64,000 bases of DNA from UBA4732 sp002404095 (GCA_036783645.1 DAIPWT010000008.1:1-64000), one strand, 5' to 3'. Positions 41,396 through 50,256 are shown, counted from the first letter of the stretch. The notes: generated by a model not told the origin, from the sequence alone. Translations and numbers: made by a program.

Positions 41396-42502
41396 ATGAA
41401 CCTACTCGTAGCGCTGCTTCTGGCGGCCGCGCCTGGCCCGGTTGCCAGCGATTTTCCGCCGGACGCGGCGGCCTTGGAGAAGGCTGTATTGGATTACCGC
41501 CGGGCTATTCAAAACGGGAAATTGGTTCTCACCCAAAGGACGTACCTCGAAGGGGAGGCCAGTCCGAGCCGTTCGCGCGTCACGACCATCTGGTTCGACG
41601 GCACGCGCATTCGCAACGACGCCGTATTTCGTTTTGCGAAGTCCGAGCCACCGCACCGGGAGTCGGACGAAGCGCCCCACCGGGAGGTCTACTGCCGGAA
41701 CTGTGAATTCGACGGCTACTACATCGACTACAACTCCTATACAGGTCAAACCGGAGACGTGATGCCGTCGCTTCATCTGGAGCGCCTGGATCTGAACGCC
41801 GACCGCAATCGCTACCAAGCAGTCGATCCTCGCCTCCTCGGCGTCGTCCTAGGCAGCTTTCCCAACCTATCCAGCTATCGGCTGGACGCGAACGTCGGGG
41901 CGCTCGATCGAAAAGGCGTGACGATTCAAAACGACACGTGGAAGGGCGTCGAGTGCCGGCGCATTGACTTCAAAAACCCTGCGGGGATGGATGGCCGCAT
42001 ATGGATCGTTCCCGCTTGGGGACCGAACGTGGTCCGCATCCAGACGGAAGGGGATGGAAGAGGGCATCACTATCTGTTCTCGGTCGAATCCGAATATCAG
42101 AAAATCGAACCCTCCGGAATATGGTATCCGCAAACCTGCACTTTCGAGCGGCGCGCCGATAACAAGCTCGAAGAGAAGGAAGAAATCGGAGTTCAAGTAC
42201 TTTCCATGAACGAACCGGTAGACCCGAATGCGTTTCGGTTGGCGGGCATGGAGATTCCGGCCGGAACCTACGTTGCCGGGTTCCGCGCCGAAGGCCCCTC
42301 CACCTGGAATGGCAAAGAACTTGTCCCGCAAGCGCCGCCGGACCTGTTGACGAACCGCGCAAAGCCGGGGGCCGTTCCATGGACGCAGTCCGAAAAGTGG
42401 CCCTATGCAATTGGCTCACTGATCCTGGCGCTTTTCGCGGCGGGGGCCGTCTGGCTGTACACCATCTCGAACAAGCACAAGCCACGGCCCGAGAAGGGTT
42501 GA
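41396..42502 (+). CDS. Exported protein with C-terminal membrane anchor, unknown family
   Basis: 368 residues with a signal peptide (to about P-V-A-S), then a beta-rich domain of about 300 residues that includes C-R-N-C-E-F-D and C-R-R. A transmembrane helix (I-G-S-L-I-L-A-L-F-A-A-G-A-V-W-L) and a basic tail (H-K-P-R-P-E-K-G) end it. The overall look recalls LolA-like lipid- or lipoprotein-binding beta folds (repeated R-I-x-x-D/W-I-V strands), but I cannot assert the family. The ATG at 41396 is preferred because the signal begins there. It is the last gene of the MauE-Trx/DUF1573/12-Cys run. Confidence 0.68.
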   Translation: MNLLVALLLAAAPGPVASDFPPDAAALEKAVLDYRRAIQNGKLVLTQRTYLEGEASPSRSRVTTIWFDGTRIRNDAVFRFAKSEPPHRESDEAPHREVYCRNCEFDGYYIDYNSYTGQTGDVMPSLHLERLDLNADRNRYQAVDPRLLGVVLGSFPNLSSYRLDANVGALDRKGVTIQNDTWKGVECRRIDFKNPAGMDGRIWIVPAWGPNVVRIQTEGDGRGHHYLFSVESEYQKIEPSGIWYPQTCTFERRADNKLEEKEEIGVQVLSMNEPVDPNAFRLAGMEIPAGTYVAGFRAEGPSTWNGKELVPQAPPDLLTNRAKPGAVPWTQSEKWPYAIGSLILALFAAGAVWLYTISNKHKPRPEKG

Positions 42503-42765
42503 GTCCGAAGGGGCGCTAAGATGGGGGAGCAACAAAAAGTGTCAGGAGAGCAATCGGGGGAGCAATCGGTGTCAGTCGTCATGAACGCTTGTTCACACGG
42601 AAACCATGAAAATGGCCGCCCTACAGTGAACAGACTATCAGGAAGGCGTCCTATTTTCAGAGCAGCAGTTCATCATTAATTTAACTCGTTCGCCTATCCT
42701 AGACTGGCCTGCCGCGAATGGCAAGCACAAAAAGGGAAAGCGCCGCCGAATTTCAAAAACATTTT

Positions 42766-44616
42766 TCAAGGCGTCTGCTCCGGCTCAGCAAGTTCAGGCA
42801 GCCCAAAATCACGACGGACCTTCGCGCACTCTTCTGGAGTTATGCGATAGATATAGATTGACCATCCGGTATGGGCGAGAGGTCTGAAGCATCTGAAATA
42901 GGAAAAACTCTCTAAAGGAACCCAGCGCTCGCCGCCTTGGCCGTCGGGTATCCCATAGGAACCCCCGCGCAGCATCATGACGCTTACCGCGTACCAGCCG
43001 GGTCGTGGGCCGATGTCTTGCGCGCGCGGGCCGATGGACTCCTCGGGACTGGTTTCCCCCTTCGGTGGCAGCGTGAACTCAATGCCCGCGACGCGCGGGT
43101 CGTATTTGCCAAAGAACACCAGACCCAACGGCCGGGCCTCGGGGTGTTCCTTCAACCAGTCGCGCAGGAAGAACAAGTCCTGGCCCCAGTCGATGTTACT
43201 GTCCACCAAATGGGCGGAGCCGTTGGCCGGGCCGCCTGCCAGTTCATTGAAATAGGACAGGCTGTGCGGGTAGACCCACAGGCTGCTCGCCACGGCCCAG
43301 GCCACGGCGCCCCCGCTAAGCAATGCCGCCACGCGCTCCTTACGCGCAAAGGCCCGCGCCGCCTTGCTCATCCAGATGAAAGCGAAGGGAAAGATAGCTA
43401 ATACATAGCGTAAATGGTGGTTGAATCCGGTCTGCGAGCTAACGAACGTCAACACAAGGACCGCCGGCGCCAGGACGACGACCTCGTCGCGCCAGGGCGC
43501 CGCATATCCGCGCCGCGTCAGGCCCAGGAACGCCGCCAGTAGCGCCAGCAACCAGACGCCCAGGGGAACCTTGATTGTCAGCGCGTACAAGTAGTAATAC
43601 CACCAGCCCTCTTTGCGCCATTCGCCGCGCAGGTAGGAATTGAAGTGCGACTCGAAGTCGGACTTCTGCACGTCGATGCCGAGCAGGTAGTCCCGCGGAA
43701 CCGGGATCGGCAGTTTTCCAAGCCACGAGTCGGCGAAGCGATTGCCCGCCGGTCTCAATCTATTTTCCGTCGGACCACCCAGGCTTTCGCTCACGAACCG
43801 GTAATCCCCCAGGCGCGTCATCGACCCGTCGAAGTCATAGCCCGCGTTGAGCAGGTATACGGCGGCCAAGAGGATCAACGCCAGCTGGCCGGCCTGGTTA
43901 AGCCAACCGCGAAGCGACAAGCTCCTCACTTCCGGCATCTTCCAGATGAGCCACAACAACGGCCACAGCGCGAACAATAGCACCCAAGTCATCTTGGTCA
44001 ACTCCGCAATCCCGAGCGCCGAGCCAGCCAGGGCGGCAAATTCCCAGCGTGGTTCCTTCAGCCACTTCCAGAAGAGGTATCCGGCCGTCACGCCCAAGGC
44101 CGTCGCACCCATGTCCGGGGTAATCAACTGGCCATTCGCCAGGATGTTCGGCCCGAAGCACCAAAGCGTCAATGCGAGCAGGGCGGACCATTCTCCGTAT
44201 AGCTCGCGGGCCCACCGATAGCAGATGTAGCCGCCCAACAAACTGAATGGTATGCACGCCCACCGCGCCCAAGTAAAAAACCAAAAGGAGCGCTCGCCGT
44301 TGTCCGTTATGAATTGCCGGCCGATGCCAAACTCCGAACGCGCGCCCGGATCGTCGGAGTATTGCGACCAGTCGTATTTCGGCTGCGCCCAGAGTACTGG
44401 CACGACCGCAACCATACGTACCAGCGGCGGGTTGACGTGGTAGAGGTCGAAGCGCCCCAGCTTCCAATGACTCAGCCCTGCCGCCATGTGACCGACTTCG
44501 TCGATGCACGGACTGTGAACGGCGGCGCCATACGACAGCAAACTCGCATGGATGAGCAAAAGAGCGGCCGGTAGGAGTTTTAAGAGTGCTTTTGTCCGCA
44601 TGTTCTTCTTGGACAT
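42766..44616 (-). CDS. GT-C glycosyltransferase, PMT/family 39 type
   Basis: 616 residues with about eleven membrane helices. The first extracytoplasmic loop holds the acidic pair D-E-V-G-H (equivalent of the catalytic D-E of PMT/ArnT enzymes), and L-Y-H-V-N-P-P-L-V-R, a conserved-type motif, follows. The C-terminal soluble domain carries D-W-G-Q-D-L-F-F-L. Such enzymes move a sugar from a polyprenyl phosphate donor to protein or lipid. The ATG at 44614-44616 is taken; the longer frame adds 24 residues. It is divergent from the LRR lipoprotein gene; the 83 bases between must hold both promoters. Confidence 0.85.
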   Translation of the reverse strand: MSKKNMRTKALLKLLPAALLLIHASLLSYGAAVHSPCIDEVGHMAAGLSHWKLGRFDLYHVNPPLVRMVAVVPVLWAQPKYDWSQYSDDPGARSEFGIGRQFITDNGERSFWFFTWARWACIPFSLLGGYICYRWARELYGEWSALLALTLWCFGPNILANGQLITPDMGATALGVTAGYLFWKWLKEPRWEFAALAGSALGIAELTKMTWVLLFALWPLLWLIWKMPEVRSLSLRGWLNQAGQLALILLAAVYLLNAGYDFDGSMTRLGDYRFVSESLGGPTENRLRPAGNRFADSWLGKLPIPVPRDYLLGIDVQKSDFESHFNSYLRGEWRKEGWWYYYLYALTIKVPLGVWLLALLAAFLGLTRRGYAAPWRDEVVVLAPAVLVLTFVSSQTGFNHHLRYVLAIFPFAFIWMSKAARAFARKERVAALLSGGAVAWAVASSLWVYPHSLSYFNELAGGPANGSAHLVDSNIDWGQDLFFLRDWLKEHPEARPLGLVFFGKYDPRVAGIEFTLPPKGETSPEESIGPRAQDIGPRPGWYAVSVMMLRGGSYGIPDGQGGERWVPLESFSYFRCFRPLAHTGWSIYIYRITPEECAKVRRDFGLPELAEPEQTP

Positions 44617-44699
44617 GCCAGCCCCGTTGGGATATAAGTGAGCCTTATAAGCATACTGCCGTCCCGTCCTGCGGGAAACATCCATCAAGGGGCCGTCCT

Positions 44700-45368
44700 A
44701 TGATACGACAAACGAAATTGGGCCGCCGGCCGTTCCTGCTCGTGCTGGCCGGCGCCTGGGTCTGCCTCGCCGGTTGTAGCGGCAAAGGGCCGGATGAAGT
44801 GAAGTTCCTGACCGCCGTCGAGAAGGTCAAAAAAGGAGAAACCCGCGAACTCAGCTGCGAAACCTACCCCAAGATCACCGACAAGACGTTGGAGAGCCTC
44901 AAAGACGCCGGCGCCCTCACGCGCCTTTCGCTGGACAATGCTCCGATCACGGACGCCGGGCTGAAGTCCCTGGAGAATCTGACCAATCTCAATTGGCTCT
45001 CCCTGTCGGGCACGCACGTCACCGACGCGGGGATGCCGGAGGTGGCCAAGCTGACCAGCTTGGAAAAGCTACGCATGGACCGGACGCACGTCAAGAATCC
45101 CGGGCTGCAAACGATCGCGAGCATGACTCGGCTGAAAGAATTGGGGGTCTGCCGGTGCGGGATCACCGATCAAGGACTGGCTTCGCTGGCGTCGTTGACC
45201 AACCTGGAAATGCTGCACCTCGACGACACCTTCGTGACGGACGCCGGCCTGAAATTGCTGACCCCGTTGACGAATCTGCATGTTCTGAATGTACATGGAA
45301 CCAAAGTCACCGAAGCCGGCGCCAATGCGTTCAAGCAAACGATGCCGAACGTGAAAGTGAATCGGTAG
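44700..45368 (+). CDS. Leucine-rich-repeat lipoprotein
   Basis: 222 residues with a lipobox L-A-G-C-S after a Leu/Ala signal. Seven or so LRRs of about 24 residues follow with the pattern L-x-x-L-x-L-x-x-T/N-x-V/I-T-D-A-G-L-x-x-L (for example I-T-D-A-G-L-K-S-L and V-T-D-A-G-M). An AAGGGG box lies before the ATG at 44700; the longer frame is rejected. A periplasmic or surface ligand-binding protein; the partner is unknown. Confidence 0.85.
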   Translation: MIRQTKLGRRPFLLVLAGAWVCLAGCSGKGPDEVKFLTAVEKVKKGETRELSCETYPKITDKTLESLKDAGALTRLSLDNAPITDAGLKSLENLTNLNWLSLSGTHVTDAGMPEVAKLTSLEKLRMDRTHVKNPGLQTIASMTRLKELGVCRCGITDQGLASLASLTNLEMLHLDDTFVTDAGLKLLTPLTNLHVLNVHGTKVTEAGANAFKQTMPNVKVNR

Positions 45369-45396
45369 ACGCGACCCGTGGATCATCGCCGCTATG

Positions 45397-46179
45397 CTAA
45401 AACTCGCGGGCGTAACCGGCCGTCCAGCCGCCGTCCACCGTGAGAATATGCCCATTCATATAGCTGTTCTCGGGGTCGGCCAGGAACAACGCGGCGACAG
45501 CGATCTCTTCGGGAGTGCCGGGCCGGCCGAGCGGCACATGGTCGAGCATCCGCTGGACGGCGTGCCGGAACGTGCCGTCGTCGCCGTAGAACAGCCGGCG
45601 CGTACCCTCCGTCAGCGTGGACCCTGGAGCGATGCCGTTGACGAGAACGCCGTGCGGTCCCAGCTCCAGCGCCATCGCTTTGGTCAGGTTAACCACGCCC
45701 GCTTTGGCGGCGACAAAGGCGCATTGCAATCGCAGAGGTACAAGACCCGCAATGGAGGCGATGTTGATGATACGGCCGGACTTTTGCGCGATCATACGCC
45801 GCGCCGCCGCCCGACTGACTTCGTAAACGCCTGTCAAATCCACCGCGAGGATGCGATCCCATTCTTCGCGCGGAAACTGGTCGATGGGGACGCGGTTGTT
45901 CAGCGTGTTAATCCCGGCGTTGTTGACGATTACGTCGAGCCGGCCGCATTGGGTAACAACCTGATCTAGAACGGCGTCAATCTCATCGCTCCGGGTGACG
46001 TCCATTTTAAGCGCGATTGCGCCGGGGGAGCGGGCGGCGGCTTCGCGCGTCTCGGCTTCGTCGAGGTCGGTGTAGACGACGCGGCTGCCGTTGGCGGCGA
46101 GGCGGTCGGCGATGGCTTGGCCGATGCCGCGCGCCGCGCCAGTGACAAGGCTAACCTTGCCCGATAAATCACATCTCAT
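45397..46179 (-). CDS. Short-chain dehydrogenase/reductase with Phe at the catalytic Tyr position
   Basis: 260 residues of the classical SDR family. Cofactor motif is T-G-A-A-R-G-I-G (13-20), structural motif N-N-A-G at 86-89 and active-site Ser142 in N-I-A-S-I-A-G. The Y-x-x-x-K motif reads F155-V-A-A-K159: codon TTT at 45715-45717. A Tyr-to-Phe change normally abolishes activity in this family, so the protein may be inactive, use another residue, or have a binding role. C-terminal A-P-G-S-T-L-T and V-D-G-G-W are intact. It lies 20 bases before the E2 gene on the same strand, downstream of it. Confidence 0.88.
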   Translation of the reverse strand: MRCDLSGKVSLVTGAARGIGQAIADRLAANGSRVVYTDLDEAETREAAARSPGAIALKMDVTRSDEIDAVLDQVVTQCGRLDVIVNNAGINTLNNRVPIDQFPREEWDRILAVDLTGVYEVSRAAARRMIAQKSGRIINIASIAGLVPLRLQCAFVAAKAGVVNLTKAMALELGPHGVLVNGIAPGSTLTEGTRRLFYGDDGTFRHAVQRMLDHVPLGRPGTPEEIAVAALFLADPENSYMNGHILTVDGGWTAGYAREF

Positions 46180-46198
46180 ATCGGTATACTCCGCATTG

Positions 46199-47359
46199 TC
46201 ATGGCATTAGCCAGGGGCCGGGATTTTCCAGCATCTGACTTAATGTTTGCAGGAAGCGGGCGGCGGGGGCGCCGTCCACGATGCGATGGTCGAAGGTCAG
46301 GCTCAGCGTGACCTGTTCGCAAATCATAATCCTATCGTCGGACGCGACGGGGCGACGTTGGATGCGGCCGACTCCCAGGATGGCGCACTGCGGGTAATTG
46401 ATGATAGGCGTAAAAGCGTCCACGCCGAACGCTCCCAGGTTGGTGATGGTGAAAACGCCGCCCTGCATTTCCGAAGACTGCAGCGTCCCCCCGCGGGCCC
46501 GTTCGGCTAAGTCGCGCGTAGACGCCGCTACTTGCCGCATACTTAAATTCGGCGCGTTGCGGACGACCGGGACCAACAAGCCTCGTTCGGTATCCACTGC
46601 AATTCCGATATCTAAGCTCGTCGATGGCGTGATCTCGGCGTTCGTCCAGCGAGCGCTTAGCAGGGGATGCTTTTGCAGGGCGGCCGCAGCGAGTTTCACC
46701 AGAAAATCCGTGTAACCGGGAATAACATCGTCGCCAGACGCGGCGGCCGTCTTGAACTGGTTGCGCAGACTGACCAGATTGGAAGCGTCCGCCGTGGTCG
46801 TCAAGGTAACGGGGGCCGTGGAGCGCAGACTGGCCGTCATGCGCTCCGCAATCGTCTTGCGGAGTGGACTGACCGCTGTTTGTGCCGGCGCCGGGCCGGC
46901 CGCCGCGCGCACATCTCGCTCGCGAACACGGCCGGTCTTGCCGCCGCCTTGGATCTGCGTCCAGTTGACGCCCAGTTCCCGCGCGACCCTTCGCGCCCGT
47001 GGCGAGGCGGCCGGATGGTGGGGCGCCCGCTCCGCGGGCGCCGTGACGCTTACAGGCGCTGCTGGTACGGTTTCGGTCTGAATGGCGCCCGCGGAGCGGG
47101 CGCCCCACTCTTCGTTCGCCTCCGTCACATAGCCGATCACGGCGCCGACGGCGACTTTGTCGCCTGCGGCTGGCGCGCCCGGCGCAATGCGTAATACGCC
47201 CTTATCGAGACATTCAATATCTTCCGTGGCCTTCTCGCCTTCCAGCGTGAACAGCGCTTCGCCGGGCTTGACCGGCTCGCCGTCCTGCTTGAGCCAGCCG
47301 ACGAAGACGCCTTCCTCCATGTTCCATCCGAGACGCGGAATCGTGATTTCTACGGCCAT
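46199..47359 (-). CDS. pdhC: Pyruvate/2-oxoacid dehydrogenase E2 (dihydrolipoamide acyltransferase)
   Basis: 386 residues. One lipoyl domain (residues 1-80) has the lipoylation Lys43 in G-E-K-A-T. A linker of about 35 residues follows and contains a palindromic repeat (residues about 84-114). The peripheral-subunit-binding domain starts A-S-P-R-A-R-R-V-A and has the typical G-G-K-T-G-R-V-R-E-R-D-V. The catalytic domain ends with T-F-D-H-R-I-V-D-G (H-x-x-x-D-G intact). The start at 47357-47359 is chosen because the lipoyl domain begins there; the longer frame overlaps the E1 gene. It is 10 bases downstream of the E1 gene, and an E3 gene is not visible in the window. Confidence 0.95.
   Translation of the reverse strand: MAVEITIPRLGWNMEEGVFVGWLKQDGEPVKPGEALFTLEGEKATEDIECLDKGVLRIAPGAPAAGDKVAVGAVIGYVTEANEEWGARSAGAIQTETVPAAPVSVTAPAERAPHHPAASPRARRVARELGVNWTQIQGGGKTGRVRERDVRAAAGPAPAQTAVSPLRKTIAERMTASLRSTAPVTLTTTADASNLVSLRNQFKTAAASGDDVIPGYTDFLVKLAAAALQKHPLLSARWTNAEITPSTSLDIGIAVDTERGLLVPVVRNAPNLSMRQVAASTRDLAERARGGTLQSSEMQGGVFTITNLGAFGVDAFTPIINYPQCAILGVGRIQRRPVASDDRIMICEQVTLSLTFDHRIVDGAPAARFLQTLSQMLENPGPWLMP
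47018..47108. repeat. Coding palindrome in the E2 linker, family C copy 1
   Basis: Arms 47018-47042 and 47084-47108 are perfect 25-base complements with a 41-base spacer, core GGCGCCCGCTCCGCGGGCGC. Each arm is itself a hairpin (CGCCCGC, TCC, GCGGGCG). On the coding strand it encodes about W-G-A-R-S-A-G-A at one end and A-P-A-E-R-A-P-H-H at the other. The element is in frame and stays between lipoyl and binding domains. Confidence 0.95.
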
Positions 47360-47369
47360 AGCAACACCC

Positions 47370-49367
47370 TTATTCCGCGACGAGGTCACGGATCGCCTGC
47401 GCGATCCGTTCCGGATTGGGGACGACGGCCGCTTCCAAGGCCGGGCTATAAGGAGTCGGCGTATGCGCGCCGTTGAGCCGGCGAATGGGCGCGTCCAAGT
47501 CGTCGAAGCCGCGGTCGGCGAGCTGGGCGGCGATCTCCGCGCCGAGGCCGAACGGCGCGAATGCTTCGTCCACAATAAGGAGCCGGCCCGTCTTCGATAC
47601 GGATTGCAAGATCGTCTCCACGTCCAACGGCGCCACGGTGCGCGGGTCGATCAACTCGACGGATATTCCCTCTTTTTCCAGTATCTCACACGCCTTCAAT
47701 GTATGGTGAACCATCAGGGCGAGCGCAACCACCGTCACATCGCGGCCCTCGCGCACCACGGCCGCCTTACCGAATTCGATCTCATAGTCCTCGGCCGGGA
47801 CGTTACCTTTCAGCCCCATAACCTCTCGATGTTCAAGAAAAATCACCGGGTCGTCACAGTTTAGCGCGCGTATCATAAGCCCCTTGGCGTCATAAGGCGT
47901 CGAAGGGACGACGACGCGCAGCCCGGGAAAGTGGGCGTACATCGGATAGTAATTGCCGGAATGGTGCGTGGCGGCGGAATGGCCGACGCCGATGCAGCCG
48001 CGCAAAAGGATCGGCATTTTCAGCCGGCCGCTGCTCATGTACTGCATCTTGGCGATTTGATTGACGATCTCGCCGACGGCGTCGAGAACAAAGTCGGCGA
48101 ACATAAAGTCGATGACCGGCCGCGTTCCCGTCATGGCGGCGCCGCAGCCGAGACCCACGAAGCCGCGCTCACTAATCGGCGTGTCGCATAGACGCACGGG
48201 GCCGTACAGGTCGTACAAGCCGGCGGTGGAGCGAAAGTTGCCGCCGCGCTTGCCGATGCCCTCGCCCATGACGAAGATCGACGGATTGCGGGCCATCTCG
48301 GACGATAACGCCTCTAAAGTAGCCTGCATGTAGCTTATTTCACGGCCGGCATTTATGGTGGGCGACTCGCTCCGCGAGTCGCATTTAGGCTCAGCGTAAA
48401 CATGGTCCGTTGCGGTCGCAGGGTCGGGCGCCGCGCTCTTCTCAGCGAAACGGTGCGCCTCCTCTACCTGCGCCTCGATTTCGGCGTCAATCGCGCTCAA
48501 TTCCTCCTCGCCAACGCCGGTTTTAAGCATCTCCTGCTTCAAGCGCCGAATCGGACACCGCGTCTTCCACTGCTCAACTTCTTCCTTTGTGCGATAGCCA
48601 AAATCGCCCATACCTTCCGCATGGGGGCGCGTGCGATACGTCAAACATTCGAGCAAAGTGGCGCCGTCGCCTGCGCGTGCGCGGCCAACGGCTTCCTTGG
48701 CCGCCCGGTGGACCGCGGCCACCTCGTTTCCATCCACCTCGACGCCGGGCAAACCATAGGCGGCGGCTCGCGCGGCTACGGTCGCATTGCCGGCCGCGTA
48801 TTGGAACGGCACTTCGGTGGCGTACTGATTGTTCTCGCAGACAAAGAGGACCGGCAATTTCCAGATGCCTGCCATGTTCAAGCCTTCATGGAAGGCGCCG
48901 TTGTTGACCGCGCCGTCGCCGAAGAAAGCCACGGCCACGCCATCCGTTTTCAGCACCTTGAAGCTATAGCCGGCCCCCGCGGCCTGGAGGATGCACGGCC
49001 CAACGATGCCGCTCGTGCCCATCATGCCAATTTCAGGGGCGAATAGGTGCATACTGCCGCCGCGCCCATGCGAACAACCGGCCTCCCGGCCGTACAGTTC
49101 AGCGATCAACTGTTGCGGAGGCAAGCCCTTGGCCAAGGCATGGCCGTGCCCTCGATGCGTGCTGAAAACAACATCGGTCGGCCGTAGATTCGCGCAGACG
49201 CCGACGGCAATGGCTTCCTGGCCGACGTAGGTGTGACAGGCGCCGTGGATCAGGCCGCGTTGATGAGACCGCGCCAATCGCTCTTCACAGCGACGGATCA
49301 GCATCATTTGCCGATAAAGCGATAGGAATTGGTCTTTATTCAGGGATGGTAAAACTTTGGTCGCCAT
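47370..49367 (-). CDS. Fused pyruvate-dehydrogenase-type E1 alpha-beta subunit
   Basis: 665 residues: a thiamine-diphosphate E1alpha domain (about 1-320) joined to an E1beta domain (about 346-665), subunits that are usually separate genes. The E1alpha TPP motif is G-D-G-A-V-N-N (150-156), with H-G-A-C-H-T-Y-V-G-Q-E-A and G-R-G-G-S-M-H before it. E1beta carries M-G-E-G-I-G, F-G-L-G-A-E-I and P-R-T-V-A-P-L-D. The linker (about 318-345) includes C329-D-S-R-S-E-S335, encoded by a palindrome. It is followed by E2, so a complete 2-oxoacid complex lacking E3 is encoded here. Pyruvate is the likely substrate but acetoin or branched chains are not excluded. Confidence 0.94.
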   Translation of the reverse strand: MATKVLPSLNKDQFLSLYRQMMLIRRCEERLARSHQRGLIHGACHTYVGQEAIAVGVCANLRPTDVVFSTHRGHGHALAKGLPPQQLIAELYGREAGCSHGRGGSMHLFAPEIGMMGTSGIVGPCILQAAGAGYSFKVLKTDGVAVAFFGDGAVNNGAFHEGLNMAGIWKLPVLFVCENNQYATEVPFQYAAGNATVAARAAAYGLPGVEVDGNEVAAVHRAAKEAVGRARAGDGATLLECLTYRTRPHAEGMGDFGYRTKEEVEQWKTRCPIRRLKQEMLKTGVGEEELSAIDAEIEAQVEEAHRFAEKSAAPDPATATDHVYAEPKCDSRSESPTINAGREISYMQATLEALSSEMARNPSIFVMGEGIGKRGGNFRSTAGLYDLYGPVRLCDTPISERGFVGLGCGAAMTGTRPVIDFMFADFVLDAVGEIVNQIAKMQYMSSGRLKMPILLRGCIGVGHSAATHHSGNYYPMYAHFPGLRVVVPSTPYDAKGLMIRALNCDDPVIFLEHREVMGLKGNVPAEDYEIEFGKAAVVREGRDVTVVALALMVHHTLKACEILEKEGISVELIDPRTVAPLDVETILQSVSKTGRLLIVDEAFAPFGLGAEIAAQLADRGFDDLDAPIRRLNGAHTPTPYSPALEAAVVPNPERIAQAIRDLVAE
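48362..48382. repeat. Coding palindrome in the E1alpha-E1beta linker, family C copy 2
   Basis: GCGACTCGC pairs with GCGAGTCGC around TCC, preceded by GTGG at 48358. It has the same layout as the arms at 47018 (GTGGGGCG, three variable bases, CGCTCCGCG, three complementary bases) but with ACT/AGT in place of CCC/GGG, so the stem bases covary between copies. Confidence 0.85.
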
Positions 49368-49785
49368 GTTAAGCAGACTCTCCAGTGTTTCGCGTTCTGA
49401 TGGTTGTCGCAGACGACCGAGGGTTCGTCAAGGGTCTGGATATCCGGATAGCCGTAGACGAGCGGACAGGCGGCGCCGCAACGCTTCGGCACCCCCCCTG
49501 GGTTCAGCGGATTAAGAAACTTTGGCTATTTTCGACATTCTTTGGAAAAGCGCGTCCGATTTCGCGTTGAAAAAACGTCTTACTCTATAGGGACGGCTCG
49601 GCCGGTCACGGTAATGCTGCTGACGGATGTTCCGTCCGGTGTATAAGCTGTCCCCACACCTTCAAGGACGCGCACCATGAAGCTGAAGTGGTGGGATGCA
49701 CGGTCGGCGCCGGCCGGGTTCCATCTTGTTCAGCGGCGTATCTGTCTGCTACTCTTTCTGTCCAACCTCTTGGGAGACGCATCCG
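49368..49785. other. 418-base intergenic region, divergent promoters
   Basis: Between the E1 gene (minus) and a small secreted gene (plus). No gene, RNA or strong repeat is seen. It includes an AT-richer stretch around 49500-49590 that would suit promoters, though I cannot identify -35/-10 boxes with confidence. Confidence 0.5.
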
Positions 49786-50256
49786 ATGAGAACGCAACTA
49801 CTGTCTGGAGCCGGGAAGCGCGTGCTGTGTTCGATGCTCGTCTGCTTACTGTGGGCCTTGGCGGTCCCCGCCGGCGCGAGGGCCGCCGCGGCCTTTGGAG
49901 ACACGACCTGTGCTGTTCAGTCCGTCACCATTGGTGCGACGACCACCTGGCAAATTAAGGGCACGACGTCGGTTACCGGCCTCATCCCCGGCGGTAATGG
50001 CGTAACCGTCACGGTCGAGTTCCAAAAGATGGCGAAGGGTGCCCCGGGCTGGTCCAAGATGTTGAAGGTGAAACAAGAGATCGATGGCCTCGGGGGCAAG
50101 GCGACGATCGACACGGGTTTCAACGATTTCACGGCGGCGCCGGCCTCGGGCGATCAATATCGCATCCACGTGACTGGGGCAAACAGGACTGCTCCGCTCC
50201 CGAAGAACAATCCGTTGAACCCAGTCGATTCGACCCCGATCACTCCCATCCCATGA
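49786..50256 (+). CDS. Small secreted beta-rich protein
   Basis: 156 residues with a signal peptide (hydrophobic L-V-C-L-L-W-A-L-A, cleavage near A-R-A-A-A). The mature part has regular beta-strand patterning with many Thr and Gly (T-V-T-V-E-F-Q-K), like an Ig-type domain. The ATG at 49786 has GGGAG upstream. No family recognised. A terminator-like hairpin stands after it at 50349, and a DUF1559 gene follows. Confidence 0.65.
   Translation: MRTQLLSGAGKRVLCSMLVCLLWALAVPAGARAAAAFGDTTCAVQSVTIGATTTWQIKGTTSVTGLIPGGNGVTVTVEFQKMAKGAPGWSKMLKVKQEIDGLGGKATIDTGFNDFTAAPASGDQYRIHVTGANRTAPLPKNNPLNPVDSTPITPIP

Noticed and set aside
42521..42680. 52-codon open frame with a doubled G-E-Q-S unit
   Set aside because: No family, no convincing ribosome site and a small duplicated segment; left as the 263-base intergenic region, which otherwise shows nothing recognisable.
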